From JBARRS01 sp049644345 (GTDB lineage: Bacteria; Actinomycetota; Thermoleophilia; Gaiellales; Gaiellaceae): a stretch of DNA of 48,047 nucleotides. A program made the position numbers and the translations under genes. The DNA lies in the NCBI GenBank assembly GCA_049644345.1, contig JBARRS010000198.1, forward strand, positions 1 through 48,047, written 5' to 3'. The stretch's first letter is position 1; the number at the start of each line of letters is the position of its first letter. Positions 25,104 to 33,054 of this stretch are shown in pieces. Below the pieces are notes generated by a model that had not been told where the DNA came from, searched no databases, and saw only the letters and a list, made by a program, of their open reading frames with translations.

Positions 25104-28032
25104 CGAGCAGCACCCGCGCCGCGCCCTGGTAACCGGCTTTCCGCACGGTGAGGAGGACGCGGCCCATTCGGGTCGGCCGCAGCTTGAAGGTCACCGAGCC
25201 GTACCTGTTCGTCGTGGTGGTCCGCGTCTTCACGCCCGAGCCGCCGATGCGAACGGCCGCGCCGGCCAGCGATAGGCCGGACGGTTTCGAGACGTACACA
25301 GTCACGGTCGCCCAGCGACGGCGGCGGAGCTTGCCAGTGACGCGGAGCTTCAGCTGCGGCAGCAGGCTGATCGACTGAGCCGGGCTGAAGTCGCCGACGT
25401 TGCTGTCGGCGTCCACGCCGGCCACGCGCCAGAAGAGCGCGCCGCCGTTCAGGTAGCCGATGTCCAGGAGCCTTGGCGCGTAGCTCGTGTTGTCGGTGGT
25501 GACGTTCTCGATCGTGGTCGAGAAGTCCGGCCGCGACGAGATCTGCACCTTGTAGTTCTTGATCCCGAACTTCGAGTTCCAGGAGAGAAGCACGTGATCG
25601 GGATTGCTGTCCGTGTGGAGGCCGCCGGGCTCGCCGATCGTCCTGGTGAAGGCGGTCGATGCCGACCACGGCCCGGGGGTAGACCCGAAGCTTTGCTTCG
25701 GGAACTCGGCCCGGACGCGCCAGTGCCATACGCCGGTGCCCGTCATCTTGATGAACGAGCCGACCGGCGCCCTCATGCCGTCGAATTCCCGCGTCTGACC
25801 GTTGGGCTGGTCGATCGCGATGTCGTAGCTCGAGGCGCCCTGGATCGGGCTCCACGACCAGACCGGAAGCGCGTCGCCGGAGGTCGGGTTGTTCGGGCTC
25901 GGCACCGGCGTCGCAAGCTTCTTCTGGAACGTGCCCGTATCGGACCAAGTCAATCCGATCCCGTTCTCGTCGCTTGCGCGGACGCGCCAGTAGAGGACGG
26001 TGTCTGCTGGATACGTGCTGTTGCTGGAGTACGAAGTCGCGTCGGTCGTGACGTCATCGATCGGATTACCGAACGTTGGATCCTGGGCGACCTGAAGCTC
26101 GTACTTTCGCGCGCCCGTGGCCGCGGACCAGCGGAAGGTCGGCTGGTCGAGGAACGCCGTGCCGTTCGCCGGCGAGATCAGCAACGGCGGGGTGGACTGC
26201 TTCTGGAAGTTCCCCAGGGCGGCGGCAAGGCTGAACGTCTTCACCCCGGTGCCGTCCGGATTGGGGGAGGGAAGGACGATCCAGTAGTAGCTCGTCGTCT
26301 CGTCAGCGTAGGTCGTCGGAGTGAGGGAGTTTCGAGGCGCGTACGCCGGAATCTGCGTGAACCCCTCGTCGACGATGTTGCTGAAGTGGTCGTCCTTGGC
26401 GATCGCGACGAAATAACTCCCGGCGCCGGCCATCGCCTTCCACGTGATCAGCGGCGTCATCCCGACCGAGGAACCGGTGACGGGCGTGAGGTAGTCGGAG
26501 GCGCAGAGGTAACCGCTGAGGCAGCCCGGGGAACTGCCCGACGGATAGCCGGTCCAGGTGAAGGCCGGCCCGTTCGGGGTGTTCCAGTCGGTCTTGCCGT
26601 CCGGCCCCAGGTACGTGGGGTCGCCGTAGACCTCCGTGAAGCCGGCGCGGTCGCTTCTGGCGCGAACGCGGAAGCAGTAGGTGCCCGGCACGAGCGTCGG
26701 GAAGGTGTCCTCCGCCACCGAGGTGAAGGACGGGAACGGGTTCGGCTGCGGGATGGTGAAGGCACGCTGCGAGAGCGGCGTCCAGGCAGTGACGGACGTG
26801 GTCGCGGTCAGTACCGGCGAGCTGAAGTCGCAGGGATCCAGGGGGTCCCCGGTGGCGGTGCCGATCTCGACGAGATAGCTCGACGCGCCGGGTACGGGAT
26901 TCCACGAGACGACCGGCGTGGTCGTCTGGAAGCCGTTGCTCAGGTCGTGGTCTACATCGGCTGTGATCGTGTCGTCGGTGACGTTGTCGCGCATGTGCAG
27001 GTTCGTGACCGCAGTCGGCGCGGGAGGGGGGCTCGCCGATGCCTTGTCGAACGCCTTGTTGAACGAGGGCCCGTAGTTCCAGACGCCGGCGTTGCCGTCG
27101 GGATCGAGCGCCCGGACGCGCCAGTAGTAGACGTTGTCCTGGAAGAGCACGGTGGGAGAGAGCGAGGTCGCGATCGTCGTACCGCTGCAACAGACCTTCG
27201 AGCCGGGAGCGAAATAGGAGGTCGAGTTGATCTCGACTTCGTACCGCACGGCGCCGGGAACCGGATCCCACGAGAACTGCGGGTCGTAGACCTCGCCCGC
27301 GGGGTTTAGGTCGGTGACGCGCGCGGTCGTCGTCGACGGCCAGGACCAGTTGAACGAAGCGACCGGCGACGGTGCGCCGCGGTTCCCCTCAGCATCGACG
27401 GGCGTGACGCTCCAGTAATACGAGCCGGGCGCGAGCGCTGCGGTGATCGCCGCGTTCGTCGCGGCGACGCTCGGCGGCCCGCTCGGGTTGTCCTGGTTCT
27501 GGTACTTGAGGACGAGCGAGCCGAGCGTCGGATCACTCGCGACCGAGACGAAATATTGCGCCGCCCCCGCGACCGGAGACCAGGAGAGGACGACCGGGTT
27601 CGACGGGTAGGTGAGCGACGAGCCGCCGGGAGGTGACTGGATTGCACCGGCCGCGGACCAGCGCTTCACTACCTCGCGGCCGACAGACCACGCCGAGACG
27701 CCGCCGTTTGCGTCGACGGCGCGGACGCGCCACCAGTACGTGCCGTTCGGGACTGTCTTCTGGAGCGTCGCGCGCGTGTTGCGCGTCGTGAACTGATCCT
27801 CGCCCTGGCCGAGCACGGGCGAGTTGAAGCCGGCGTCGGCTGCGAACTGGAACTCGTAGTGGTCGGCATTCGCGACGGGCGACCACGCGAACCCCGGCAG
27901 CGACTCGACGACTGCCCCGCCGGCTGGAGTGAGGGGACTCGGCGTGGAGAGGGCGGCCGTGTGCGCGGAGCCCACGAAGAGGAGGGAGAGCGCGGCGAGT
28001 GCGGGGACGAGGGTTCTGATTCGGGCGGCCAT
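25093..28032 (-). CDS. Large secreted protein with eight Fn3-like repeats
   Basis: 979 aa from ATG 28032, which gives a signal peptide (TLVPALAALSLLFVGSAHTAA). Eight repeats of about 100 residues are recognisable by W(S/D/N)PVxGAxxY and W-R-V-R/I near their ends: FAWSPVANADHYEF, LSWSPVAGAAQYFV, FSWDPVPGAVRYEV, VSWNPVPGASSYLV, ITWKAMAGAGSYFV, FRWSAATGARKYEL, WSWSPIQGASSYDI, LSWNSKFGIKNYKV. The last ~80 residues resemble a carboxypeptidase-regulatory/Ig-like module (YGSVTFKLRPTRMGRV). No LPXTG or membrane anchor is visible. An in-frame ATG at 28104 would lengthen it. Probably a surface adhesin or matrix protein; no enzyme domain is seen. Confidence 0.8.
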   Translation of the reverse strand: MAARIRTLVPALAALSLLFVGSAHTAALSTPSPLTPAGGAVVESLPGFAWSPVANADHYEFQFAADAGFNSPVLGQGEDQFTTRNTRATLQKTVPNGTYWWRVRAVDANGGVSAWSVGREVVKRWSAAGAIQSPPGGSSLTYPSNPVVLSWSPVAGAAQYFVSVASDPTLGSLVLKYQNQDNPSGPPSVAATNAAITAALAPGSYYWSVTPVDAEGNRGAPSPVASFNWSWPSTTTARVTDLNPAGEVYDPQFSWDPVPGAVRYEVEINSTSYFAPGSKVCCSGTTIATSLSPTVLFQDNVYYWRVRALDPDGNAGVWNYGPSFNKAFDKASASPPPAPTAVTNLHMRDNVTDDTITADVDHDLSNGFQTTTPVVSWNPVPGASSYLVEIGTATGDPLDPCDFSSPVLTATTSVTAWTPLSQRAFTIPQPNPFPSFTSVAEDTFPTLVPGTYCFRVRARSDRAGFTEVYGDPTYLGPDGKTDWNTPNGPAFTWTGYPSGSSPGCLSGYLCASDYLTPVTGSSVGMTPLITWKAMAGAGSYFVAIAKDDHFSNIVDEGFTQIPAYAPRNSLTPTTYADETTSYYWIVLPSPNPDGTGVKTFSLAAALGNFQKQSTPPLLISPANGTAFLDQPTFRWSAATGARKYELQVAQDPTFGNPIDDVTTDATSYSSNSTYPADTVLYWRVRASDENGIGLTWSDTGTFQKKLATPVPSPNNPTSGDALPVWSWSPIQGASSYDIAIDQPNGQTREFDGMRAPVGSFIKMTGTGVWHWRVRAEFPKQSFGSTPGPWSASTAFTRTIGEPGGLHTDSNPDHVLLSWNSKFGIKNYKVQISSRPDFSTTIENVTTDNTSYAPRLLDIGYLNGGALFWRVAGVDADSNVGDFSPAQSISLLPQLKLRVTGKLRRRRWATVTVYVSKPSGLSLAGAAVRIGGSGVKTRTTTTNRYGSVTFKLRPTRMGRVLLTVRKAGYQGAARVLLVKR

Positions 28033-28173
28033 GTCCGTGGGACGGGAGTGGCCGCAAGAACCCCCGTGCATGCTCCTTTCGATCGCGAGCTTCGCGCTCA
28101 GCATCGGCGGTCACTACATGCCGCGCATCCCTCGGCTGGGGGGGATTCGCAAAGCGTGAGTAGATTCCCCGGC

Positions 28174-29217
28174 ATGCAGACGACCCTGCCGTGGGCGTGG
28201 TATGCGGACGCCGAGATTCTCCGGCGCGAGCAGGAGCTGATCTTCCGTGGCGCGTGGCAGTACGTCGGGCATGTGGGCGAGCTCGAGGAGCCCGGCCGCT
28301 ACTTCGCGCGGCAGGTCGGCGGAATGCCGCTCGTTCTCGTGCGCGACCGCGAGGGCGAGCTCCGCGCCCTCGTCAACGTCTGCCGCCACCGCGGCGCGCC
28401 CGTGGCCAAGGGTGACGGGAAGCGGGAGACGCTCCAGTGCGGTTACCACGCCTGGACGTACGGGCTGGACGGGTCACTGCTCGCCGCGCCGCGATCGGAG
28501 CGCGAGCCCGGGTTCGAGGCCGGAGAGCTGTCTTTGCTGCCCGCACAGGCCGGGTTGTGGGGGCCGTTCGTGTTCGCGAACCCCGATCCGGACGCGCCGT
28601 CTCTGGAGCAAACGCTGCGGAACCTCCCCGAGCTCGTGGCATCGGTCGGCGTCGACGTCGACGGGCTCGAGTTCCACAAGCGGAGCGAGTGGTCGGTCGA
28701 GGCGAACTGGAAGCTCGTCTGCGAGAACTTCCTCGAGTGCTACCACTGCGCCGTCGCGCATCCGGGGTTCAGCGCGCTCGTCGATGTCTCACCTGACTCG
28801 TACCGTCTCGAGCTGGGGGAGACCTTCTCGTCGCAATTCGGCGAACTGCGCGAGACGTGGACAAGCAACTACGACCCGAGCGGCGAGGTATCGCGCAGTC
28901 AGTTCCACTTCCTCTGGCCGAATACCGGCATCAACATCTTTCCCGGACGGGCAAACCTCTCGATCGGGCCGATGCTGCCCGCGGGGCCCGGGCGGACAGA
29001 CCGGCTGCTCGACTACTTCTTCGCGCCGGAAGCCGACCAGGAGTGGGCGCGCGAGCTGCTCGTCTTCGACGACGAGATCGGACGGCAGGACTCGGCGCTC
29101 GTCGAGGACGTCCAGCGCGGTGTCGCCGCGGGGATGGTCGAGCGAGGCCGACTGCTGGAGCAGAGCGAGCAGCTCGTCGTCGACTTCCAGCGCCGGATCG
29201 CACAAGCGCTCGCCTAG
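28174..29217 (+). CDS. Rieske-type aromatic ring-hydroxylating oxygenase, alpha subunit
   Basis: 347 aa. The Rieske cluster ligands are CRHRGAP and, 18 residues on, CGYHAW (CxH...CxxH). The catalytic-iron histidines are in ENFLECYHCAVAHPGF. It should use NAD(P)H-derived electrons to oxygenate or demethylate an aromatic or amine compound; no ferredoxin or reductase gene is adjacent. ATG 28174 lies 7 nt after TAGATT, so I prefer it to the in-frame GTG at 28156. Substrate unknown: ring hydroxylases, stachydrine/carnitine-type demethylases and choline monooxygenase-like enzymes share this layout. Confidence 0.85.
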   Translation: MQTTLPWAWYADAEILRREQELIFRGAWQYVGHVGELEEPGRYFARQVGGMPLVLVRDREGELRALVNVCRHRGAPVAKGDGKRETLQCGYHAWTYGLDGSLLAAPRSEREPGFEAGELSLLPAQAGLWGPFVFANPDPDAPSLEQTLRNLPELVASVGVDVDGLEFHKRSEWSVEANWKLVCENFLECYHCAVAHPGFSALVDVSPDSYRLELGETFSSQFGELRETWTSNYDPSGEVSRSQFHFLWPNTGINIFPGRANLSIGPMLPAGPGRTDRLLDYFFAPEADQEWARELLVFDDEIGRQDSALVEDVQRGVAAGMVERGRLLEQSEQLVVDFQRRIAQALA

Positions 29218-29219
29218 CT

Positions 29220-30269
29220 CTAGGCTCGCCTCCTTGGTGCCCGCTGCGTCCGCCGCCGCCGGCGGGCATCGCGGCGGATCTGCTGCCCGTACTCGACCTG
29301 CGCCTGCTGGTTGACCCGCCGCTCGAGGTGTGCGAGCTCGCGCTGGAGCTTTTGGTAGCTCTCGAAGCGCTCGCGCGGGAGGGCCCGGCCGGAGATTGCC
29401 GCCTGCACGGCGCAACCGGGCTCCCGCTCGTGTGCGCAGTCGGAGAAGCGGCAACCTGCCGCGAGAGCGGCGACGTCTTCGAATGTCTGCTCGACCCCGT
29501 CCGACGCGTCCCAGAGCTGCAGCTCGCGCAGACCTGGGGTGTCCAGCACGAGCCCGCCGTCGGGAAGGAGGACTAGCTCGCGATGCGTGGTCGTGTGGCG
29601 GCCGCGGCCGTCGGTACGGATCTCCTGAGTCGCGAGCAGCTCCCGGCCGGCGAGCCGGTTGACGAGCGTCGACTTGCCGACGCCGGACGATCCGAGCAGC
29701 GCGACGGTTTGTCCCGGCGCGAAGTACGGCCGGAGCCCCTCGACCCCCTCGCCCGTGACGGCGCTGAGGGCATGGACGGGCACGCCGAACGCGACGCTCT
29801 CCGTCTCGGCGACGGCGCCCCCGACATCGGCGCAGAGGTCGGTCTTCGTAAGCACGATCACGGGCTGGGCGCCGCTCTCCCAAGCCGTCGCGAGGTAGCG
29901 CTCGAGCCGGCGCAGCTTGAAGTCCCGGTCGGTGAGCGCGATCACGACGAAGACGGTGTCGGCGTTGACTGCCAGCACCTGCTCGGCCGTCTCCAACGGC
30001 TCCCGGCGGGTAAAGGCGCTCCGGCGGGGCAGCACCGCTGCGATCGTCGCAGGCGGGCGCACAGCGACCCAATCGCCGACGGCGGGCAGCTCGCCTAGAT
30101 GGCGAAGCCGTCCGGCGAGCTCCGCCCAGACCTCGCCCTCTTCGGTGTAGACGACGTACGCGCTGCGATGTTCGACTGCGACGCGTCCCGGGACCAGGTC
30201 CCCGGACCGGTCCCATTCTGCTTCGCGCTCCTCGGTCCAGCCGAGGCGCGCCAGGGTGAACTCGGACAA
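29220..30269 (-). CDS. rsgA: Small ribosomal subunit biogenesis GTPase RsgA
   Basis: 349-aa circularly permuted GTPase that checks late 30S assembly. OB-fold at the N-terminus, then TKTD (141-144, G4), GSSGVGKST (193-201, G1), DTPG (243-246, G3) and a zinc site C273, C278, H280, C286. The C-terminus is a basic tail (RRRRRTQRAPRRRA). The start is TTG at 30269 behind AAAGGAGATC. It lies downstream of an NrtR-like gene with a 210-nt structured leader in between, which suggests conditional expression. It ends 2 bp from the convergent Rieske gene. Confidence 0.92.
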   Translation of the reverse strand: MSEFTLARLGWTEEREAEWDRSGDLVPGRVAVEHRSAYVVYTEEGEVWAELAGRLRHLGELPAVGDWVAVRPPATIAAVLPRRSAFTRREPLETAEQVLAVNADTVFVVIALTDRDFKLRRLERYLATAWESGAQPVIVLTKTDLCADVGGAVAETESVAFGVPVHALSAVTGEGVEGLRPYFAPGQTVALLGSSGVGKSTLVNRLAGRELLATQEIRTDGRGRHTTTHRELVLLPDGGLVLDTPGLRELQLWDASDGVEQTFEDVAALAAGCRFSDCAHEREPGCAVQAAISGRALPRERFESYQKLQRELAHLERRVNQQAQVEYGQQIRRDARRRRRTQRAPRRRA

Positions 30270-30296
30270 GCTGATCTCCTTTGCGGTTGAAGGAAA

Positions 30297-30459
30297 GTCG
30301 GCGCCTTAGCGGACGCGCGGGCAAAGCCCGCACGTCCTCTTCTGGTCGGCGCCGACCAGTCGGCGCCTTCGGCCCGCGCGGGAGCTAGGTCAGCTGATGC
30401 CGCGGCGACCGAAGGTGGAAAAGCGCTCTCTTTGCATTGCGCACCTCCTTGGTCGCCGC
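30297..30459 (-). ncRNA. Structured leader RNA upstream of rsgA
   Basis: On the minus strand the order is: (1) arms GCGGCGACC / GGTCGCCGC (30451-30459 and 30402-30410), which also bring the AAGGAGGTG ribosome site of a short ORF against CACCTTC; (2) CCCGCGCGGG (30373-30382); (3) hairpin GGCGCCGA/TCGGCGCC (30348-30367) that competes with palindrome CTGGTCGGCGCCGACCAG (30342-30359); (4) a 12-bp hairpin 30311-30337 with a UUU loop, whose one non-Watson-Crick pair is U-G on this strand; (5) a third GTCGGCGCC copy (30297-30305) before the rsgA ribosome site. Mutually exclusive pairings suggest attenuation or translational control. I cannot assign a known class. Confidence 0.5.
30390..30437 (-). 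CDS. 15-aa leader peptide ORF before rsgA
   Basis: ATG at 30437 with a near-consensus ribosome site (AAGGAGG, 6 nt spacer) encodes MQRERFSTFGRRGIS and stops at TGA. The ribosome site is predicted to be paired with the ORF's own codons for S-T-F (CACCTTC), so its translation and the folding of the downstream hairpins would affect each other. Too short for database recognition; translation is unproven. Runs of Arg codons (5 of 15 residues) could be the sensed signal. Confidence 0.45.
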   Translation of the reverse strand: MQRERFSTFGRRGIS

Positions 30460-30479
30460 CGGAACCAGCCCAGGTTAGG

Positions 30480-31163
30480 TCAACGGCCCGGCGGGCGCAA
30501 GACCGCGAACGGATCCGTGATCTCGAGCCGCCGTGAGCGGAAACGGAAGAGCGCCGCGGGACGGCCGCCCGAGCGGCCGGGCTCGCGCCGCTTGCCCGTG
30601 GGCTCGAGCACCCCGCGGCGGATGAGCACGCGCTGGAGGTTCGTCGCTGAGACGTCGTGGCCGAGCGCCGCGACATAGAGCTCGCGGAGCTCGGAGATAG
30701 TGAACTCCGGCGGCGCGAGCGCGAAGCCGACGTTCGTGTAGGAAAGCTTCGCGCGCAGTCGCTCGCGCCCCGCGAGCGTGATCTCGCGGTGGTCGTAGGC
30801 CAGCTCCGGCAGGCGCGAGACCGAGTGCCAGCGCGTGTCGCCGGGCAGCTCCGGATCGACGTCGCGGGGAACGAGGCCGAGGTACGCCGTCGCGAGCTGC
30901 CACGCGCGCGGGTTCCGGTCGGGGTCGCTGCGCGTCTCGAGCTGCTCGAGGTGAGAGAGCTCACGGACGTCGACCTTGACCGCGAGGTGACGCCTGATCG
31001 ACTGCTCGAGCGATTCGCCTGCCTCGAGGTAGCCGCCGGGCAGGGACCATGCGCCGAGAAACGGCTCGCGTGCCCGCTGCCAGAGAAGAGCCTGGAGCTT
31101 TCGGTCGCGAACCTGGAGCACGACGGCGAGCGAGACATGCGTTGGGTTGGTAGACTTGCGCAA
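30480..31163 (-). CDS. NrtR-like NUDIX-winged-helix regulator
   Basis: 227 aa: an N-terminal NUDIX fold (LLWQRAREPFLGAWSLPGGYLEAGESLEQSIRRHLAVKV) and a C-terminal winged helix (TISELRELYVAALGHDVSATNLQRVLIRRGVLEPTG). The catalytic REUxEExG of active NUDIX enzymes reads RRHLAVKV, so hydrolysis is probably lost, as in NrtR proteins that sense ADP-ribose and control NAD-precursor genes. The start is TTG 31163 with AGAGG upstream. It is divergent from a NiaP-like transporter across 41 bp with inverted repeats, which fits local regulation of niacin uptake. Confidence 0.8.
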   Translation of the reverse strand: MRKSTNPTHVSLAVVLQVRDRKLQALLWQRAREPFLGAWSLPGGYLEAGESLEQSIRRHLAVKVDVRELSHLEQLETRSDPDRNPRAWQLATAYLGLVPRDVDPELPGDTRWHSVSRLPELAYDHREITLAGRERLRAKLSYTNVGFALAPPEFTISELRELYVAALGHDVSATNLQRVLIRRGVLEPTGKRREPGRSGGRPAALFRFRSRRLEITDPFAVLRPPGR

Positions 31164-31164
31164 G

Positions 31165-31190
31165 GTTTTAGCCTCTAAGTCGAAAACTTA
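31165..31190. promoter_or_regulatory. Candidate NrtR operator between regulator and transporter
   Basis: The gap contains nested inverted repeats: GTTTT (31165-31169) / AAAAC (31183-31187), TTAG (31168-31171) / CTAA (31175-31178), and AAGT (31177-31180) / ACTT (31186-31189). It is the only AT-rich stretch here and lies between divergent starts. Site identity is inferred. Confidence 0.4.
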
Positions 31191-31204
31191 CCGGAGACAG
31201 CGAG

Positions 31205-32548
31205 ATGACGGTCGTATCGAAGGCGGTGCCGCAGGTCGCGAGGCCGCGTGACGTCGAAGAGGTCCTGCGCGAGGGCGGATTCTCGCGCTTCCACCGCAAG
31301 GCGGTGCTGGTCACGGGCTTCGCGTGGACGTTCGTGGCGATGGAGATCCTGCTCGTGGGCTTTCTCGCGCCCACCTTCACGGCGATCTGGCACCTGAGCG
31401 GCGCCCTCCAGGGGCTCGTCAACAGCGCCGCGCTCGCGGGCTCTCTCGTCGGCAGCCTCGTCCTCGGCCGGACGGCCGACCGGATCGGCCGCCGGAAGAT
31501 CTTCCAGTTCTCGATCCTCTGGTACGCGGTCTTCACCGCGGCGACAGCGCTCTCCTGGGGGCCGTGGTCGGTCATGACGCTGCGCTTCCTCGCAGGGCTT
31601 GGCCTCGGCGGAATGCTCGTCGTCGACCCGTCGATGCTCGCCGAGTACCTGCCGCCACAGCGTCGCGGCCGTCTCCTCGTCCTGCTCGACTTCTTCTGGC
31701 CGGTCGGGCTCCTGCTCGCGACCGGGCTCTCGTACCTCTTCCTCGTACAGGTCGGCGGCGGCTGGAGCTGGCGCTGGCTCTTTCTCGCGGCTTCGTTCCC
31801 CGCGTTCATGGCTTTCGTCGTGCGGCTGTCGCTGCCGGAGAGCCCCTATTACCTGGCCCGTCAAGGGCGCACGGAGGAGGCGGCCGCCGTGCTCGGCGAG
31901 ATCACCGGCAGCCCGGTCGAGGCGGAGACGTTCGTTGCACCGGAGGAGCCGCGCTCGTCTGCGCGCGAGCTAGTCGAGCCGGGACTGCGACGGACGTCTG
32001 CGGTGATGATCGCCGTCTGGATCGCGCTGAACATCTCCTACTACGGCCTCTTCCTCTGGCTGCCGTTCGTGGTCGCATTCGACAAATTCCACATGGACGT
32101 CTACGTCCTCCTCGCCCTCTCTGCGCTTTCGCAGTTCCCCGGCTACGCGGCCGCGATCTGGCTCGTGGAGCGGATCGGGCGCAAGCCGACACTCGCCTCC
32201 TTCCTGCTCCTCGGCGGGCTCTCCGCGTACGCCTTTGCCGTCGCCGGCTCGCCCGAGGCGCATCTCGCGGCGCTCTTCTTCACGGGCTTTTTCAACCTCG
32301 GCGCGTGGGGCGCCGTCTACCCCTACACGTCCGAGCTCTTCCCCACGCGCTTGCGCTCGAGCGCGTTCGGGCTGCTCGAGGGAGTGGGGAAGGCGGCTGC
32401 GATCGCGGGGCCGTACATCTTCGGCCACCTGAAGGACGCCACCGGGGGGACGACCTGGTCACTCACGTTCGTCGCCCTCGTGATGGCAGCCGGCGGGCTC
32501 GTCGCCGCAACGTTCGGACGGGAGACCCGGGGGCAAAAGCTGCTCTAG
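31205..32548 (+). CDS. MFS transporter, NiaP-like
   Basis: 447 aa with about twelve helices and MFS signatures (GRTADRIGRRKIFQ after helix 2; LPESPYYLARQGRTEEA before the central loop; LVERIGRKPTL after helix 8; YPYTSELFPTRLRSSAFG). The N-terminal pattern FSRFHRKAVLVTGFAWTFVAMEILLVGF resembles the niacin transporter NiaP. Adjacent NrtR supports nicotinate or nicotinamide uptake, but sugar or aromatic acid porters of the same branch look alike. ATG 31205 has GGAG about 10 nt upstream. Confidence 0.75.
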   Translation: MTVVSKAVPQVARPRDVEEVLREGGFSRFHRKAVLVTGFAWTFVAMEILLVGFLAPTFTAIWHLSGALQGLVNSAALAGSLVGSLVLGRTADRIGRRKIFQFSILWYAVFTAATALSWGPWSVMTLRFLAGLGLGGMLVVDPSMLAEYLPPQRRGRLLVLLDFFWPVGLLLATGLSYLFLVQVGGGWSWRWLFLAASFPAFMAFVVRLSLPESPYYLARQGRTEEAAAVLGEITGSPVEAETFVAPEEPRSSARELVEPGLRRTSAVMIAVWIALNISYYGLFLWLPFVVAFDKFHMDVYVLLALSALSQFPGYAAAIWLVERIGRKPTLASFLLLGGLSAYAFAVAGSPEAHLAALFFTGFFNLGAWGAVYPYTSELFPTRLRSSAFGLLEGVGKAAAIAGPYIFGHLKDATGGTTWSLTFVALVMAAGGLVAATFGRETRGQKLL

Positions 32549-32578
32549 ATGCGACGCTTTTAGGCCGACGCCACCTCA

Positions 32579-32584
32579 TACAAT
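32579..32584 (+). promoter_or_regulatory. -10 box for leaderless small ORF
   Basis: TACAAT, the closest match to TATAAT in this stretch, lies exactly 6 nt before the GTG at 32591. This is the same spacing as at 7606, 11337 and 38991. No clear -35 hexamer is visible. Confidence 0.5.
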
Positions 32585-32590
32585 TCAGGC

Positions 32591-32704
32591 GTGAGGCCTA
32601 TCTTCGTCGTCGGCCGCTTAGCGAAGCGAGTGGGGCGCCTGGCGAAGCGAGTGGGGCGCTTGGCAAAGCGAGCCGCGCGTTTCCTCAGACCCTCCCAGGT
32701 TTGA
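32591..32704 (+). CDS. 37-aa cationic heptad-repeat peptide
   Basis: Small ORF from GTG 32591 to TGA 32704, missed by length-based callers. After MRPIFV it consists of three copies of the heptad VGRLAKR, the last diverging into ARFLRPSQV. It has 12 Arg/Lys and no acidic residue, and the spacing of Val/Leu against Arg/Lys predicts an amphipathic helix. The repeats are in frame (21-nt units). A TACAAT box 6 nt upstream indicates a leaderless transcript. The next gene, 29 nt downstream, encodes a strongly acidic protein (about 28 Asp/Glu to 9 Arg), a possible neutralising partner. It could be a nucleic-acid- or membrane-binding peptide; function unknown and translation unproven. Confidence 0.5.
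   Translation: MRPIFVVGRLAKRVGRLAKRVGRLAKRAARFLRPSQV
32622..32679 (+). repeat. 21-bp tandem repeat, nearly three copies
   Basis: Units at 32622-32642 and 32643-32663 differ at one base (CCTGG versus CTTGG); the third (32664-32679) is partial and diverged. The unit length is a multiple of three and lies inside the 37-aa ORF, giving the VGRLAKR heptads. Confidence 0.85.
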
Positions 32705-32733
32705 CGCGCCTCGGTCGCGGCGACAGATCCGGC

Positions 32734-33054
32734 ATGCAGGAGCCAGGGCTCGACCGGCACGAGTGGGAGACCGAGTTCACGTCGCTCGAGGAGGATCTGC
32801 ACGAGTCGCCTGACCAGGCGTTGCCCGAGCTGGCGGACCTCGTCGAGCGGATGCTGATCGCTCGGGGCTTCGACCTCGGGGAGCCGGTTACGTTCGAAGG
32901 CGACGATCGTGACGTCGTCGCCGACTACCTCGCTGCGCGCGACATCGCGAATCTGACCGAGAGGGGCGATGCCGACCCCGGAGACGTCGCCCAGGCGATC
33001 CAGAACCTCCGCGAGGTGTACGACTTCCTGCTCGCCGAGCGCCGAGCGCCCTAG
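32734..33054 (+). CDS. Small acidic protein of unknown function
   Basis: 106 aa, soluble, about 28 acidic to 9 basic residues and no lysine. Predicted mostly helical (SPDQALPELADLVERMLIARGF; DPGDVAQAIQNLREVYDFLLAERR). I do not recognise the family. ATG 32734 has no ribosome site; the frame is open upstream but overlaps the cationic ORF in another frame. Its position 29 nt after that ORF suggests co-transcription and possibly electrostatic pairing (inference). The stop overlaps the convergent MoaD-like gene by 4 nt. Confidence 0.6.
   Translation: MQEPGLDRHEWETEFTSLEEDLHESPDQALPELADLVERMLIARGFDLGEPVTFEGDDRDVVADYLAARDIANLTERGDADPGDVAQAIQNLREVYDFLLAERRAP

Noticed and set aside
32622..32679. CRISPR-like repeats
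   Set aside because: Contiguous 21-bp tandem units without spacers, in frame in a small ORF.
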